From contig JAOUHH010000002.1 in the NCBI GenBank assembly GCA_029865195.1, positions 1-37,967 on the forward strand: DNA of 37,967 nt. Reading direction: 5' to 3'. The DNA comes from Desulfobulbaceae bacterium. Its GTDB lineage: Bacteria > Desulfobacterota > Desulfobulbia > Desulfobulbales > UBA5123. The notes under the pieces are model-generated. The model was not told the DNA's origin, ran no database searches, and saw nothing but the letters and a program-made list of their open reading frames with translations. Both the position numbers and the translations under genes were made by a program. Below are positions 12,646-21,285 of the stretch, in pieces (within the stretch, counting starts at the first letter, position 1; each line of letters opens with the position of its first letter).

Positions 12646-13677
12646 ATGGAAAACAACGCCTTGCACGACAAATCAGTTGTTCGCGTTGCCGGTAAAGGTC
12701 GCAGGGACGACCATCCGCGCATCAAGGCGTTGCGGGCTGCTTGTCGGCTGCAGCATTTTTCTCCTCGCACCGAGGTTTGCTACGCATCATGGGTGTGGCA
12801 GTACATGCTTTTTTACTGGTCGCGCCAGGATCTTTCCGGCCAGCCGGCGGCCGAGGTGATTACCGCGTTTCTCACCGAGCTGGCCGAGCGGCGCCAGGTG
12901 GCGGCCTCCACCCAGAACCAGGCGCTCAACGCGGTGGTGTTTCTTTACAAGCATGTGATCCAGGTGGATGTGGGCGATTTCTCCCGGTTCGTGCGGGCCA
13001 AGCGGCCGCGCAACCTGCCGGTGGTCTTTTCTCGGGATGAGGCGCTGCGGGTTATCTCGCTCCTGCCTGAGCCTTACGCGCTCATGGGGGCCCTACTCTA
13101 CGGCTCCGGCCTGCGGCTCATGGAGTGCTGCCGGTTGCGGGTCAAGGATCTGGACTTTGACCGCTCCGCCATCCTGGTCAAGTTCGGCAAGGGCGCCAAA
13201 GACCGAATGGTGCCGATGCCATCAGTCACCGTCGACCGGTTGCGCTCCCAGGTGGCCCGAGCCTCTGCCCTGCTTGCCGACGATCTGGCCCACGGCTTCG
13301 AGGGCGCAACCATGGAGCCGGCCCTGGCCCGCAAGTATCGCCGGGCCGGCAAGGAGGCTGGCTGGCAGTATGTGTTCCCGGCCTCGCGGTTGTGCGTGGA
13401 CCGGGAGACTGGTTGCTTTTACCGCCACCACCTGCACGATTCCGCCCTGCAGCGCGAGGTCAAGCGGGCGGTGCGGCGCGCCGGGGTCAACAAGGCGGCC
13501 TCTTGCCACTCGTTCCGCCATTCGTTTGCCACCCACCTGCTCGAAAGCGGGGTGGACATTCGCACCGTGCAGGATCTCCTGGGGCACAAGGACATTTCAA
13601 CAACCCAGGTCTACCTCCACGTCATGCGCCGCGGCGCCGGGGTGGTGAGCCCCATGGACATGGGAGGCGTCGCATGA
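12646..13677 (+). CDS. Integron-integrase (IntI)-family tyrosine recombinase
   Basis: A 343-residue recombinase. Catalytic residues: Arg157 (GSGLRLMECCRLR), Lys185 region (GKGAKDRMVP), His288 and Arg291 (CHSFRHSFATHLLE), His314 (LLGHKDISTT) and Tyr323 (VYLHV). The phrases FSPRTEVCYASWV and ASTQNQALNAVVFLY match IntI and XerC. The segment at about 204-245, including LARKYRRAGKEAGWQYVFPAS, corresponds to the extra IntI-specific patch that separates integron integrases from XerC/D. The ending (RGAGVVSPMD) is also IntI-like. Start at 12646 chosen for GGAGGAG; an upstream TTG would overlap the previous gene. It would be expected to recombine single-stranded attC hairpins. Confidence 0.9.
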   Translation: MENNALHDKSVVRVAGKGRRDDHPRIKALRAACRLQHFSPRTEVCYASWVWQYMLFYWSRQDLSGQPAAEVITAFLTELAERRQVAASTQNQALNAVVFLYKHVIQVDVGDFSRFVRAKRPRNLPVVFSRDEALRVISLLPEPYALMGALLYGSGLRLMECCRLRVKDLDFDRSAILVKFGKGAKDRMVPMPSVTVDRLRSQVARASALLADDLAHGFEGATMEPALARKYRRAGKEAGWQYVFPASRLCVDRETGCFYRHHLHDSALQREVKRAVRRAGVNKAASCHSFRHSFATHLLESGVDIRTVQDLLGHKDISTTQVYLHVMRRGAGVVSPMDMGGVA

Positions 13678-14039
13678 GTCCGTCAGCTCCCAAGCGCCCA
13701 TGCCGATGGCCAGGCTGCCCAGAGGTGATCGAGGGTGGCGGCTGGTGCGACGAGCACAAAAAGCGCCACCGCCAGGCGGACGACCAGCGCCGCGGCTCTG
13801 CCGCATCCCGGGGCTACGGGGCGCGGTGGCGCAAGTATTCTGTCCACTTCCTGCGGCTCAACCCGACCTGCAACGAGTGCGAGCGGCAGGGGCTGGTGGT
13901 GGCCGCCGAGGTCACTGACCATATCACTCCACACAAGGGAGATCAGGATCTGTTCTGGGACCACCGCAACCATCAGGCACTGTGCAAGAGGTGTCACGAC
14001 ATCAAAACCGCAACCGAAGACGGAGGGTTTGGGAGATGA
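13674..14039 (+). CDS. HNH endonuclease
   Basis: A 121-residue HNH nuclease. The catalytic unit is TDHITPHKGD (His83), N99 in HRNHQALC and His108 in CKRCH, held by two zinc Cys pairs, C66/C69 and C104/C107. An additional N-terminal Cys/His cluster (C10, C15, C25, H28) may bind a second zinc. HNH proteins next to terminase genes take part in DNA packaging in HK97-like phages, probably by helping the terminase cut. The start overlaps the IntI-like stop by 4 nt. Confidence 0.92.
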   Translation: MSPSAPKRPCRWPGCPEVIEGGGWCDEHKKRHRQADDQRRGSAASRGYGARWRKYSVHFLRLNPTCNECERQGLVVAAEVTDHITPHKGDQDLFWDHRNHQALCKRCHDIKTATEDGGFGR

Positions 14040-14206
14040 ACGTAGCTACATTTCCGATCAGTAATTTGAGCAAAAAACACACATTGACGGTCTCCATTAC
14101 CGTCACCAGGCGCTTCAGGCTGCGCATGTGGTTGGCAACAAAATTGATGTGCCTGGCTGCTGTTGTCCTCGGATGCAACATCGACATCGTTAAAAAGGCT
14201 GCATGA
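14036..14206 (+). CDS. Small membrane-like phage protein
   Basis: A 56-residue protein: a polar start, a beta-like stretch (TLTVSITVTRRFRLR) and a hydrophobic end (LATKLMCLAAVVLGCNIDIV). A GGAGGG site lies 8 nt upstream. Similar short proteins with an RF-RLR-W/L pattern are common next to terminase genes in phages, with no known function. It overlaps both neighbours by 4 nt, which supports translation. Confidence 0.6.
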   Translation: MNVATFPISNLSKKHTLTVSITVTRRFRLRMWLATKLMCLAAVVLGCNIDIVKKAA

Positions 14207-14670
14207 TGGCCGGCAGAAAACCGACACCAACCCAGCAAAAGAAGCTCCGGGGCAACCCTGGTAAGCGGCCGCTCAACACCAACGAGCCGGAGATGCAGGC
14301 CATTGTCAAGATCCCCAAACCCCCAACTTACCTGTCTCCGGCGGCCAAAAAAGAATGGAAGCAGCAGGCTAAACTCCTGATGGAAGCGCGGGTGCTTACC
14401 GCCGCCGACGTGTCGTCCTTTGAGCTGTATTGCGTCAGCTACGGGAAAGTTGTCGATACCGAAAAGATGATCCGCAAACACGGGATGTTCGTGCGTGATC
14501 CAAGGGGAGGCATCATGGCCAACCCTGCGATTGACCTCCAGCTAAAATTGTTATCCCACTGCCGTCAGTTCATGACCGAGTTTGGCCTTACCCCCTCCAG
14601 CCGCAGCCGGATCCATGTGGCACCGGCCGAGAAGAAAGATGAGTTCGGGGATTTCCTCAATGGCAAGTAA
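14203..14670 (+). CDS. terS: Terminase small subunit, P27 family
   Basis: A 155-residue protein opening with MMAGRKPTPTQQKKLRGNPGKRPL, the start typical of P27-type small terminases, followed by PPTYLSPAAKKEWKQ and a central helix (LTAADVSSFELYCVSYGKV). It ends with a short tail (SRSRIHV). It would recognise the packaging site and bring in the large subunit encoded just downstream. ATG at 14203 is followed at once by a second ATG. Confidence 0.93.
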   Translation: MMAGRKPTPTQQKKLRGNPGKRPLNTNEPEMQAIVKIPKPPTYLSPAAKKEWKQQAKLLMEARVLTAADVSSFELYCVSYGKVVDTEKMIRKHGMFVRDPRGGIMANPAIDLQLKLLSHCRQFMTEFGLTPSSRSRIHVAPAEKKDEFGDFLNGK

Positions 14671-14785
14671 ACACGTTTGCCCGCTTCACCCGAGCAAGAA
14701 GCCAGGTGCCCACTGCAAGGACTACGTGGCCGCCGGCCTTAAGCAGTGCCGTGGTTGTCAAGGCTCGATAAAGGCAGGCAAATGA
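14660..14785 (+). CDS. 41-residue zinc-binding-type peptide
   Basis: A small frame between the terminase genes: MASKHVCPLHP, then HCKDYVAAGLKQCRGCQGS. Cysteines C7, C19, C32 and C35 with adjacent histidines form a plausible zinc site. It overlaps the small terminase end by 11 nt and the large terminase start by 4 nt (ATGA). The ribosome site is weak, so translation may be coupled. Role unknown. Confidence 0.5.
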   Translation: MASKHVCPLHPSKKPGAHCKDYVAAGLKQCRGCQGSIKAGK

Positions 14786-16515
14786 CAACCAAACGCCACG
14801 CCCGTCCGGTGGCAATGCAGTACGCATGGGACGTGCGGCGCGGCGAGATTCCGGCCTGCCGGTATGTGAAGCTTGCAGTGGAGCGGCATTTCCGCGACCT
14901 CGAAAACGGCCATGAGCGTGGACTTTGGTTTGACCAAAAGGCAGCAGAGCACGCCCTCCGCTTCTATAATTTTCTGCGGCACAGTAAAGGGGAATGGGCC
15001 GGGCAGATACTGGCCCTAGAACCGTGGCAGCAGTTCATCGTTTGGGTGTTGTTCGGCTGGAAGAACACTGACGGCACCAGGCGGTTCCGTGATGGGTATA
15101 TCGAGATCGCCAGGAAGAACGGCAAAACCACCATGGCCGCCGGGATTGCCCTCTATCTCTTGGTGGCCGACGGCGAGCCAGGTGCCGAGGTGTATGCATC
15201 CGCAACCAAGCGTGAGCAGGCGAAACAGTGCTGGGAAGAGGCAAAGCGGATGGTGCAGGCCTCAGATGCTCTTTCCGCCCGCATAAAGGATTTTAGCAGC
15301 AACCTGCATATCGTTGGCACAGCATCCAAGTTCGAGCCGCTGGGGCGGGACTCCAAGTCGACCGATGGCCTTAACATCCACGGCCTGATAAAGGATGAGT
15401 TCCATGAGTGGAAGGACCGCGACCTGTCGGCCAAACTCGACACAGCCCAGGGCGCCAGGCGGCAGCCGTTGACCGTCGCCATCTCCACCGCCGGGTCGGA
15501 GCGCACGTCGATGTGCTACGAGCTGCGGGAGCTGGTGATCAAGATCATGGAGGGGCTGGCCGACGAGGACACCGTCTTTGGGATCATTTACACCCTTGAT
15601 CCAAAGGACGAAAGCCAGTCTGACGCCGCCGCCATCTATGAGTGGGAGAACGAGGAGGAGTGGATTAAGGCAAACCCTAACCTCGGGGTGTCGGTAAAGC
15701 CTGAGTTCCTGCGGCGGCAGGTGTCAACCGCCAAGGCGATGCCGTCACAGGTAAATGCCCTGCTCCGCTACCACATGAACTTGTGGACCCAGGCGGAAAA
15801 GCGGTGGCTGAGTCCTGACGCTTGGGCGGCCTGCGGAAAATACCAGTTCAGCGAAGATGATTTGCTCGGCCGTGTCTGCTATGCGGGGCTCGACTTGTCC
15901 TCCACCACCGATCTGTCAGCGTTTGCGTTGGTGTTCCCGCCCTTTGGGGATTATCCGACAGAGGCCGATCCGGCAATCGTGCTGGTCAGGCTTTTTTGCC
16001 CTGAAGACGATATCCGCTTGCGCAGCAAGAGGGACCGGGTTCCTTACGAGACATGGGTGCGCCAGGGGCTGTTGTTCCCGACCCCAGGCGCGGCAATTGA
16101 CTACCGTTACATCCGTCTCAAGATTCTTGAGGATAAAAAGAAGTTTAAGATTCAAGAGATCGCCTACGACCGGCACAACGCCGACTGGATCCGGCAAAAA
16201 CTCAGCGACGACGAGGACCAGTTCGACATGATCGAGTTCGGCCAGGGCTGGAAGTCGATGAACTCGCCAACCAAGGAGCTGGAGCGGCTGGTATTAACAA
16301 GAAGCATTGCCCATGGAGGAAACAAGGCGCTCGGGTGGATGGCGGCAAATGTAGTGATCAGGACTGACCCGGCCGGAAACATCAAAACCGACAAGGAAAA
16401 AAGCATAGAAAAGATAGACGGCATCGTCGCCATGATTATGGGGATAGGCCGGGCGATAGTCAAAGAGCAGGCGTTCCAGAGCAAATATGAGAAAGAGGGG
16501 GTAGTGGCGCTATGA
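14782..16515 (+). CDS. terL: Terminase large subunit, HK97 type
   Basis: A 577-residue packaging motor. ATPase part: Walker A variant IARKNGKTT (109-117), and Walker B LIKDEFHEW (about 202-210, with the D-E pair), then a coupling-type STAGSE (235-240). Nuclease part: acidic residues in CYAGLDLSSTTDLSAF (Asp371), EIAYDRHNADWI and KIDGIVAMIMG near the end. Length and order match the HK97 family (COG4626-like). Start at 14782 chosen for the ATGA overlap; an upstream GTG extends into the previous gene. Confidence 0.96.
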   Translation: MTTKRHARPVAMQYAWDVRRGEIPACRYVKLAVERHFRDLENGHERGLWFDQKAAEHALRFYNFLRHSKGEWAGQILALEPWQQFIVWVLFGWKNTDGTRRFRDGYIEIARKNGKTTMAAGIALYLLVADGEPGAEVYASATKREQAKQCWEEAKRMVQASDALSARIKDFSSNLHIVGTASKFEPLGRDSKSTDGLNIHGLIKDEFHEWKDRDLSAKLDTAQGARRQPLTVAISTAGSERTSMCYELRELVIKIMEGLADEDTVFGIIYTLDPKDESQSDAAAIYEWENEEEWIKANPNLGVSVKPEFLRRQVSTAKAMPSQVNALLRYHMNLWTQAEKRWLSPDAWAACGKYQFSEDDLLGRVCYAGLDLSSTTDLSAFALVFPPFGDYPTEADPAIVLVRLFCPEDDIRLRSKRDRVPYETWVRQGLLFPTPGAAIDYRYIRLKILEDKKKFKIQEIAYDRHNADWIRQKLSDDEDQFDMIEFGQGWKSMNSPTKELERLVLTRSIAHGGNKALGWMAANVVIRTDPAGNIKTDKEKSIEKIDGIVAMIMGIGRAIVKEQAFQSKYEKEGVVAL

Positions 16516-16715
16516 CAGAACAACAGGAAACGTGGGTCGAGGTTTCGCGGGTGTGTCGTCGGCTTGGTCTCTCTGATTCTTCTGTGCGCCGGCTGATGGC
16601 CAACAACGACCTGCGCTGGCGAAAGATCGGCCCGCGCAAGGGCTATCAAGTGGCGCTCTCTTCGGTGATTTGTTACGAGGAGGCCAGGCAGGAAGCGGCC
16701 AGACTGGTGGTCTGA
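16512..16715 (+). CDS. Small HTH protein after terL
   Basis: A 67-residue protein with a helix-turn-helix of the excisionase/MerR-like kind: EVSRVCRRLGLSDSSVRRLMANN, then a wing (RWRKIGPRKGYQVAL). It overlaps the terL stop by 4 nt. Possible roles are late-gene control or a packaging-related DNA-binding function. Confidence 0.65.
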   Translation: MTEQQETWVEVSRVCRRLGLSDSSVRRLMANNDLRWRKIGPRKGYQVALSSVICYEEARQEAARLVV

Positions 16716-16826
16716 CCTTTTTATTTCCCCAATTCCCCCAACCTCCCCAATTTTACCACCACATATTGCGTACCGCGCACCAATGAGCCACTATCCGTTG
16801 TATAAACACGGCTCAGGGGTGCGCCA

Positions 16827-17024
16827 GTGTCAAACCGTTCCACCGTTTCACGTCTTGTTTCATCTCTTTTGCCCGACCTGATGGCCGGCGCCGGGATTAC
16901 CATGCTCGGCGTCGGCCTCTGGTGGCTTGCCCCCTGGCTGTCGCTTACGGTTACAGGTGCCCTGCTGCTCGTTGGCTCGGCCCTCCTCTCCCGTACCAAG
17001 AGCGCTGCCGGGGGTGAGCAATGA
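16827..17024 (+). CDS. Small two-helix membrane protein before portal
   Basis: A 65-residue protein with two hydrophobic segments (about 16-34 and 37-56) separated by a short Pro-Trp turn. It starts with GTG, preceded by AGGGGTG, and overlaps the portal start by 4 nt (ATGA). The 111 bp before it (16716-16826) hold no gene. Function unknown; a holin-like or entry role is possible. Confidence 0.6.
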   Translation: MSNRSTVSRLVSSLLPDLMAGAGITMLGVGLWWLAPWLSLTVTGALLLVGSALLSRTKSAAGGEQ

Positions 17025-18232
17025 GCATCGCCGCCAGACTCTTTGCGCCCCGCGCCCAGTCCATCACCTCCTCCCGCGAACTTGAACGCCTGCTGATCTC
17101 CCATTTCGGCGTGGCCGCCGCTTCCGGCGCCTCAGTAAACACCGATAGCGCCATGCGTGTGGCCGCCGTCTACACTTGCCTCCTCATCCTCGCTCAGTCC
17201 GTTGGCCAACTCCCCTGCCAACTGATGGTAGCCGACGGCAGCAACCGCAACAAGGCCACCGACCACCGGCTCTATGCCCTCCTGCACGACCAGCCAAACG
17301 AGTGGATGACCGCCTACGAGTTTTGGTCGATGAACATGCTGCACTTGGCCAGCCGTGGCAACGGCTACAACTACAAGGTGATGGTGCGCGACGAGGTGCG
17401 GGAGCTGATCCCGTTTCATCCCGACTCGGTGCTCAAGGTCGAGCAGGACGAGCAGTACCGCCTCTATTACACCGTCCGCAAGAAGGACGGCACAGAAGTT
17501 GTCATCCCCCAAAAATACATCATGCACCTGCGCGGCCTGGTGTCCAACGGCTACATGGGAATGAACCCCATCGAGGCCATGCGGGAGAGCATCGGCACCG
17601 CCATCACCATGGACCGGATGGCCGGCAAAACCTACGCCAACTCAGCCCGTCCCAGCGGCGTTCTGGAGCATCCGCAAAAGCTCTCCGATCCAGCGGCAAA
17701 GCGACTGCGCGATTCGTTCGATGAGAACTATGCCAGCGCCGAGAACGCCGGCAAGACTCTGGTCCTGGAGGAGGGGATGAAGTGGACAAGTGTTTCCATG
17801 TCCATGGCCGATGCCCAGTTCCTGGAAAACCGCAAGTTCAGCCGCAGCGAGATCGGCGGCATCTTCCGCATCCCCGCCCACCTGATGAACGACCTTGAGA
17901 AAGCGACCTTCTCCAACGTCGAGCACCTGGACATCGGCTTTGTCAAGCACACCCTCAACCCTTGGTTGGTCAACATCGAGCAGGCGGTAAAGCGCGACCT
18001 GCTGACGCCTGACGAAAAAAAAACGCACTACCTCAAGTTCAACGTCAACGGCCTGCTGCGCGGCGACTTCAAGAGCCGCATGGAAGGGTACGCCCGCGGC
18101 ATCAACTTCGGGATCTTCCTTCGCAACGAGTGCCGCGAGTGGGAAGACCTGAACCCGTACGATGGCGGCGACGAGCCCATCTACCAGAGCAACATGGAAC
18201 CGGAAGGGGGACGTAATGCTGATCGCCAATAA
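17021..18232 (+). CDS. Portal protein, HK97 family
   Basis: A 403-residue portal protein. Family features: the N-terminal VNTDSAMRVAAVYTCLLILAQSVGQLP, the HLRGLVSNGYMGMNPIEAMRESIG segment, and the C-terminal SRSEIGGIFRIPAHLMNDLEKATFSNVE, a strong signature of HK97 portals. It forms the ring at one capsid vertex through which DNA passes and to which the terminase docks. It overlaps the protease gene by 17 nt. Confidence 0.95.
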   Translation: MSIAARLFAPRAQSITSSRELERLLISHFGVAAASGASVNTDSAMRVAAVYTCLLILAQSVGQLPCQLMVADGSNRNKATDHRLYALLHDQPNEWMTAYEFWSMNMLHLASRGNGYNYKVMVRDEVRELIPFHPDSVLKVEQDEQYRLYYTVRKKDGTEVVIPQKYIMHLRGLVSNGYMGMNPIEAMRESIGTAITMDRMAGKTYANSARPSGVLEHPQKLSDPAAKRLRDSFDENYASAENAGKTLVLEEGMKWTSVSMSMADAQFLENRKFSRSEIGGIFRIPAHLMNDLEKATFSNVEHLDIGFVKHTLNPWLVNIEQAVKRDLLTPDEKKTHYLKFNVNGLLRGDFKSRMEGYARGINFGIFLRNECREWEDLNPYDGGDEPIYQSNMEPEGGRNADRQ

Positions 18233-19070
18233 CCGCCGCACCGACCGAACCGCCGCCCAGGTGGCGGAGTTTTGGGGCAAGAGCCTTAACGACCGCGAGT
18301 GGTTCGACATCAAGGCATCAGGAAAGGACTCGGCTGAGCTTCTGATCTACGACGTGATCGGCTGGCCGTTTGTCGAGGCGTCGGAGCTGGTGCGGGCGCT
18401 GCAGGGTTTGCAGGGCGCCGACCTCACGGTGCGGATCAACTCGCCCGGTGGCGATGTGTTCGACGGCCTGGCCATTGCCAACGCCTTTGGGCGGCACGAC
18501 GGCCATGTGGTGACGGTGGTGGACGGCCTGGCCGCATCCATCGCTTCCATCATCCACCAGGCAGGGGCGGAGCGGATCATCGCCGCCAACGGCCATATTA
18601 TGATCCACAACGCCTGGACCATCGCCTGGGGCGACCACCGCGAGATGGCCAAGGCCTCCGACATGCTGGCCCGGGTGTCTGGCCAGCTCGCCAAGACCTA
18701 CGCTGACCGCACCGGCCTGGCCCTGGCCAAGCTCGCCAAGATGATGGACGAGGAAACCTGGTTCATCGGCGGCGACGAGGCTGTGGCCGAAGGGTTTGCC
18801 GATTCGGTCGGCCCCGCCGCCTCGGCCCGGGCCAAGTTTGATACCTCGATTTTTGCCAACGCCCCGGCCTCGCTGGTTTCTCTGCTCGACACCGCCGGCG
18901 GCGATCCGACCAAACGCAAAGCAGAACACGCCCTGCGCCAGGCAGGGCTCAAGCAGCATGAGGCAAAGGCGGTCCTTGCGGGAGGCTGGGCCGCCATCGA
19001 TCAACGGGACGTTGACGCCGCCGAGGTGCTGGCATCCGTGCGCAAGCTTACCAATCAACTCAGATCGTAA
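18216..19070 (+). CDS. Prohead maturation protease, ClpP-like (S14)
   Basis: A 284-residue ClpP-type serine protease: LTVRINSPGGDVFDGLAI (about 70-87), nucleophile Ser108 in DGLAASIAS, His131 in MIHNAW. The remaining Asp is expected near residue 160-180. In HK97-like phages this enzyme removes the delta domain of the capsid protein after assembly. The C-terminal quarter (after about 215) is Ala-rich and helical and may be a scaffold or removed tail. Start at 18216 chosen for the GGGGGAC ribosome site; the longer frame runs into the portal gene. Confidence 0.92.
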   Translation: MLIANNRRTDRTAAQVAEFWGKSLNDREWFDIKASGKDSAELLIYDVIGWPFVEASELVRALQGLQGADLTVRINSPGGDVFDGLAIANAFGRHDGHVVTVVDGLAASIASIIHQAGAERIIAANGHIMIHNAWTIAWGDHREMAKASDMLARVSGQLAKTYADRTGLALAKLAKMMDEETWFIGGDEAVAEGFADSVGPAASARAKFDTSIFANAPASLVSLLDTAGGDPTKRKAEHALRQAGLKQHEAKAVLAGGWAAIDQRDVDAAEVLASVRKLTNQLRS

Positions 19071-19081
19071 GGAGTAACCCC

Positions 19082-20305
19082 ATGTCCACCACCGCAGAAC
19101 TGAAGGAAACCATTCTGGACCTCGGCAAGGCGTTCGAGCAGTTCAAGGCCGAAAACGATCAGCGTCTTGCCGACATGGAGAAGAAAGGCCATGTCGACCC
19201 GCTGCTGGCCGAGAAGGTCGACCGCATCAACAAGGACATAACCGCCATTGCCAAACTGAAGGACCAGCTCGAAGTCCTCGAAACCAAGATCGCCCGTGGC
19301 GACTTCGGCGGCGGCGGCACCACTGAGCTGGACCGCGCCAAGGCAGAGCATAAGATGGCGTTTGACACCTGGTTCCGCAAGGGAACAGACAACGGCCTGC
19401 GCGATCTCGAAGTAAAGGCGGCGCTCACCACCCAGTCTGATCCTGACAGTGGCTATCTGGTGGTGGAGGAGTATGAGCAGGCCATTGACCGGGTGGCTGC
19501 CGCAGTTACCGCAATGCGGAGGCTTGCGAGGGTGCAGCAGATTTCAGGCTCTTCCTACAAGAAGCTCGTCAACCAGGGCGGGGCCTCTTCCGGATGGGTC
19601 GGGGAGACCGAGAGCCGATCCGAGACGAACACCCCGACCTTGAAGGAAATCGTCATCAACGCCATGGAGGCTTATGTCAACATGGCCGCCTCACAGTCCA
19701 CCCTTGATGATTCGCGCATCAACCTCGCTCAATGGATCGAGGATGAAGGCGCCATTGAAATCGATGAGGAAGAGGCCGCCGCCTTCATCTCCGGGAACGG
19801 CGTTAAGCGGCCCCGCGGTATCCTCGCTTATCCGCTTGTGGCAAACGCCTCCTATTCCTGGGGCAACATCGGTTATGTGGTGTCCGGCGCTGCCGCTGCC
19901 ATTACCGAGCCCAACGCCATCATCAGCCTGCAGCATGCGTTGAAGTCTCGCTACCGCAACGACTCTGCTTTCCTGATGGCTGACTCTACCCTGGAGACCG
20001 TCCGCAAGCTCAAGGACGGCAACGGCGCCTACATTTGGCGGCCCGGCTTGGAGCAAGGCGCCCCCGAGCTCCTTCTTGGCAAACCCGTTGAAACCGACGA
20101 CAACATGCCGGCCATCGCCGCCAACGCCCTTGCCATTGCTTACGGCAACTTCAAGCGCGGCTACATGATCGTTGACCGGATCGGCCTGCGTGTTCTGCGC
20201 GACCCCTATACCAACAAGCCCTATGTCATGTTCTACATGACCAAGCGGGTTGGCGGCGGCGTGGTCAACTTCGAGGCAATCAAGCTGCTGAAGGTTGCCG
20301 CGTAA
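19082..20305 (+). CDS. Major capsid protein, HK97 fold with delta domain
   Basis: A 407-residue HK97-type capsid protein. Residues 1 to about 105 form a charged coiled-coil delta domain that acts as scaffold and should be cut off by the upstream protease; a Gly-rich break (FGGGGTTE) lies at about 75-82. The mature shell part starts near KAALTTQSDPDSGYLV and contains the P-loop/E-loop typical phrases SGWVGETESRSETNTPTLKEI and AAFISGNGVKRPRGIL. AAGGAG site before the ATG. Confidence 0.95.
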   Translation: MSTTAELKETILDLGKAFEQFKAENDQRLADMEKKGHVDPLLAEKVDRINKDITAIAKLKDQLEVLETKIARGDFGGGGTTELDRAKAEHKMAFDTWFRKGTDNGLRDLEVKAALTTQSDPDSGYLVVEEYEQAIDRVAAAVTAMRRLARVQQISGSSYKKLVNQGGASSGWVGETESRSETNTPTLKEIVINAMEAYVNMAASQSTLDDSRINLAQWIEDEGAIEIDEEEAAAFISGNGVKRPRGILAYPLVANASYSWGNIGYVVSGAAAAITEPNAIISLQHALKSRYRNDSAFLMADSTLETVRKLKDGNGAYIWRPGLEQGAPELLLGKPVETDDNMPAIAANALAIAYGNFKRGYMIVDRIGLRVLRDPYTNKPYVMFYMTKRVGGGVVNFEAIKLLKVAA

Positions 20306-20322
20306 CCGGCAGGTTTTACCGG

Positions 20323-20341
20323 GCCGGCTGTGGTGGCCGGC
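20323..20341 (+). terminator. Hairpin after the capsid gene
   Basis: GCCGGC arms (20323-20328 and 20336-20341) with a 7-nt loop lie 18 nt after the capsid stop, followed by TCGTCTTTG. This may be a partial terminator or mRNA-stabilising hairpin that sets capsid expression above downstream genes. The T-run is weak. Confidence 0.35.
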
Positions 20342-20383
20342 TCGTCTTTGACGACTGAACCATCTATCTGAGGAGCACAAACC

Positions 20384-20827
20384 ATGCGCGATTTGCATAG
20401 CCGTATCGATGTAGTACCGGTAGTCCCCCCGGTCCTGGTGTTGGATGCCACTGTCCCTGCCGCTGCTGCTATCGACCTGCAGGGGTTCAACTCATGCGAG
20501 CTTGAGATTTCCGTTGGACTCAAGTCTGTCGACACCGGCACCATCACCATCCAGCTCGATCATGCCGACGACGACGGCACCGGTGTTGCCGGGGCCTACT
20601 CGAATGTCGCCGCCGCCGACATGCTCGGGGTAACTCCTGCCTCCGGAATCATCCACACCATCGACTGTGACGCCGACGCCAGCACCTCCAACGTTTTCCG
20701 GTACGGATACGTCGGCGGCAAGCGGTTCATCAAGGTTACCACTGCCGAGGTTGGGGCGAACGCCAACGGCGTCATCGTCGGCGTCAACGCGATCAAGGGC
20801 AACCCTGATAACGGCCCGACCTCGTAA
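20384..20827 (+). CDS. Structural protein after capsid, decoration-like
   Basis: A 147-residue beta-rich protein: MRDLHSRIDVVPVVPPVLV, then IDLQGFNSCELEISVGLKS and a C-terminal GKRFIKVTTAEVG. Proteins with this DLQGF-centred pattern commonly follow capsid genes in siphoviruses and are probably virion components (decoration or head-tail). The GAGGAG site is 8 nt before the ATG. Exact role not established. Confidence 0.65.
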   Translation: MRDLHSRIDVVPVVPPVLVLDATVPAAAAIDLQGFNSCELEISVGLKSVDTGTITIQLDHADDDGTGVAGAYSNVAAADMLGVTPASGIIHTIDCDADASTSNVFRYGYVGGKRFIKVTTAEVGANANGVIVGVNAIKGNPDNGPTS

Positions 20828-20840
20828 GCGGCTTAACACC

Positions 20841-20864
20841 CGGGACCGGGTAGCACCGGTCCCG
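20841..20864. terminator. Strong hairpin between structural genes
   Basis: Perfect 9-bp arms CGGGACCGG / CCGGTCCCG (20841-20849, 20856-20864) with a 6-nt loop, 13 nt after the previous stop. No T-run follows, so a processing or stability hairpin is as likely as a terminator. Confidence 0.4.
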
Positions 20865-20885
20865 CATCAGTAAAGGACGCGCACC

Positions 20886-21248
20886 ATGCCCAGAATCAAA
20901 CTTGCCGAGGAACTCAGGTATGCCCACTGCGGCCACACCGTGCGGGCCTATGGCTCCGGAGAGTATGAGGTCGCCCCCGGTCTTGACCGGCCCGGGTGCA
21001 TCCCTCCCGATGCCGCCGACTATGCCCTTGGACATGGGCTGGCCGAGACGGTGAAGGCCGCCCCGGACCCTGGCCCCACTGGCCAGACCCTCGCCGACCT
21101 GATCGCCATGGCCATCACCTGCCTTGTCCCTGGCACCACCGACTTTACCGGCAACGGCAAGCCGCAGGTCCAGGCCATCAGCGAGATCCTCGGCGAGGAC
21201 ATCACCGCCACCCAGCGCGATGCGGTGTGGCAAGAGATCAATGAATAA
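20886..21248 (+). CDS. Hypothetical head-region protein
   Basis: A 120-residue protein beginning MPRIKLAEELRYAHCGHTV, with short beta strands in the first part (VRAYGSGEYEV) and a helical C-terminal half (LADLIAMAI; QAISEILGEDITATQRDAVWQEI). It lies between capsid and connector genes, where small head-completion or spacer proteins are common. No firm family. Confidence 0.6.
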   Translation: MPRIKLAEELRYAHCGHTVRAYGSGEYEVAPGLDRPGCIPPDAADYALGHGLAETVKAAPDPGPTGQTLADLIAMAITCLVPGTTDFTGNGKPQVQAISEILGEDITATQRDAVWQEINE

Positions 21249-21285
21249 CCTGGCCTCCGGCCAGACAACCACGGGAGTAACGTTG

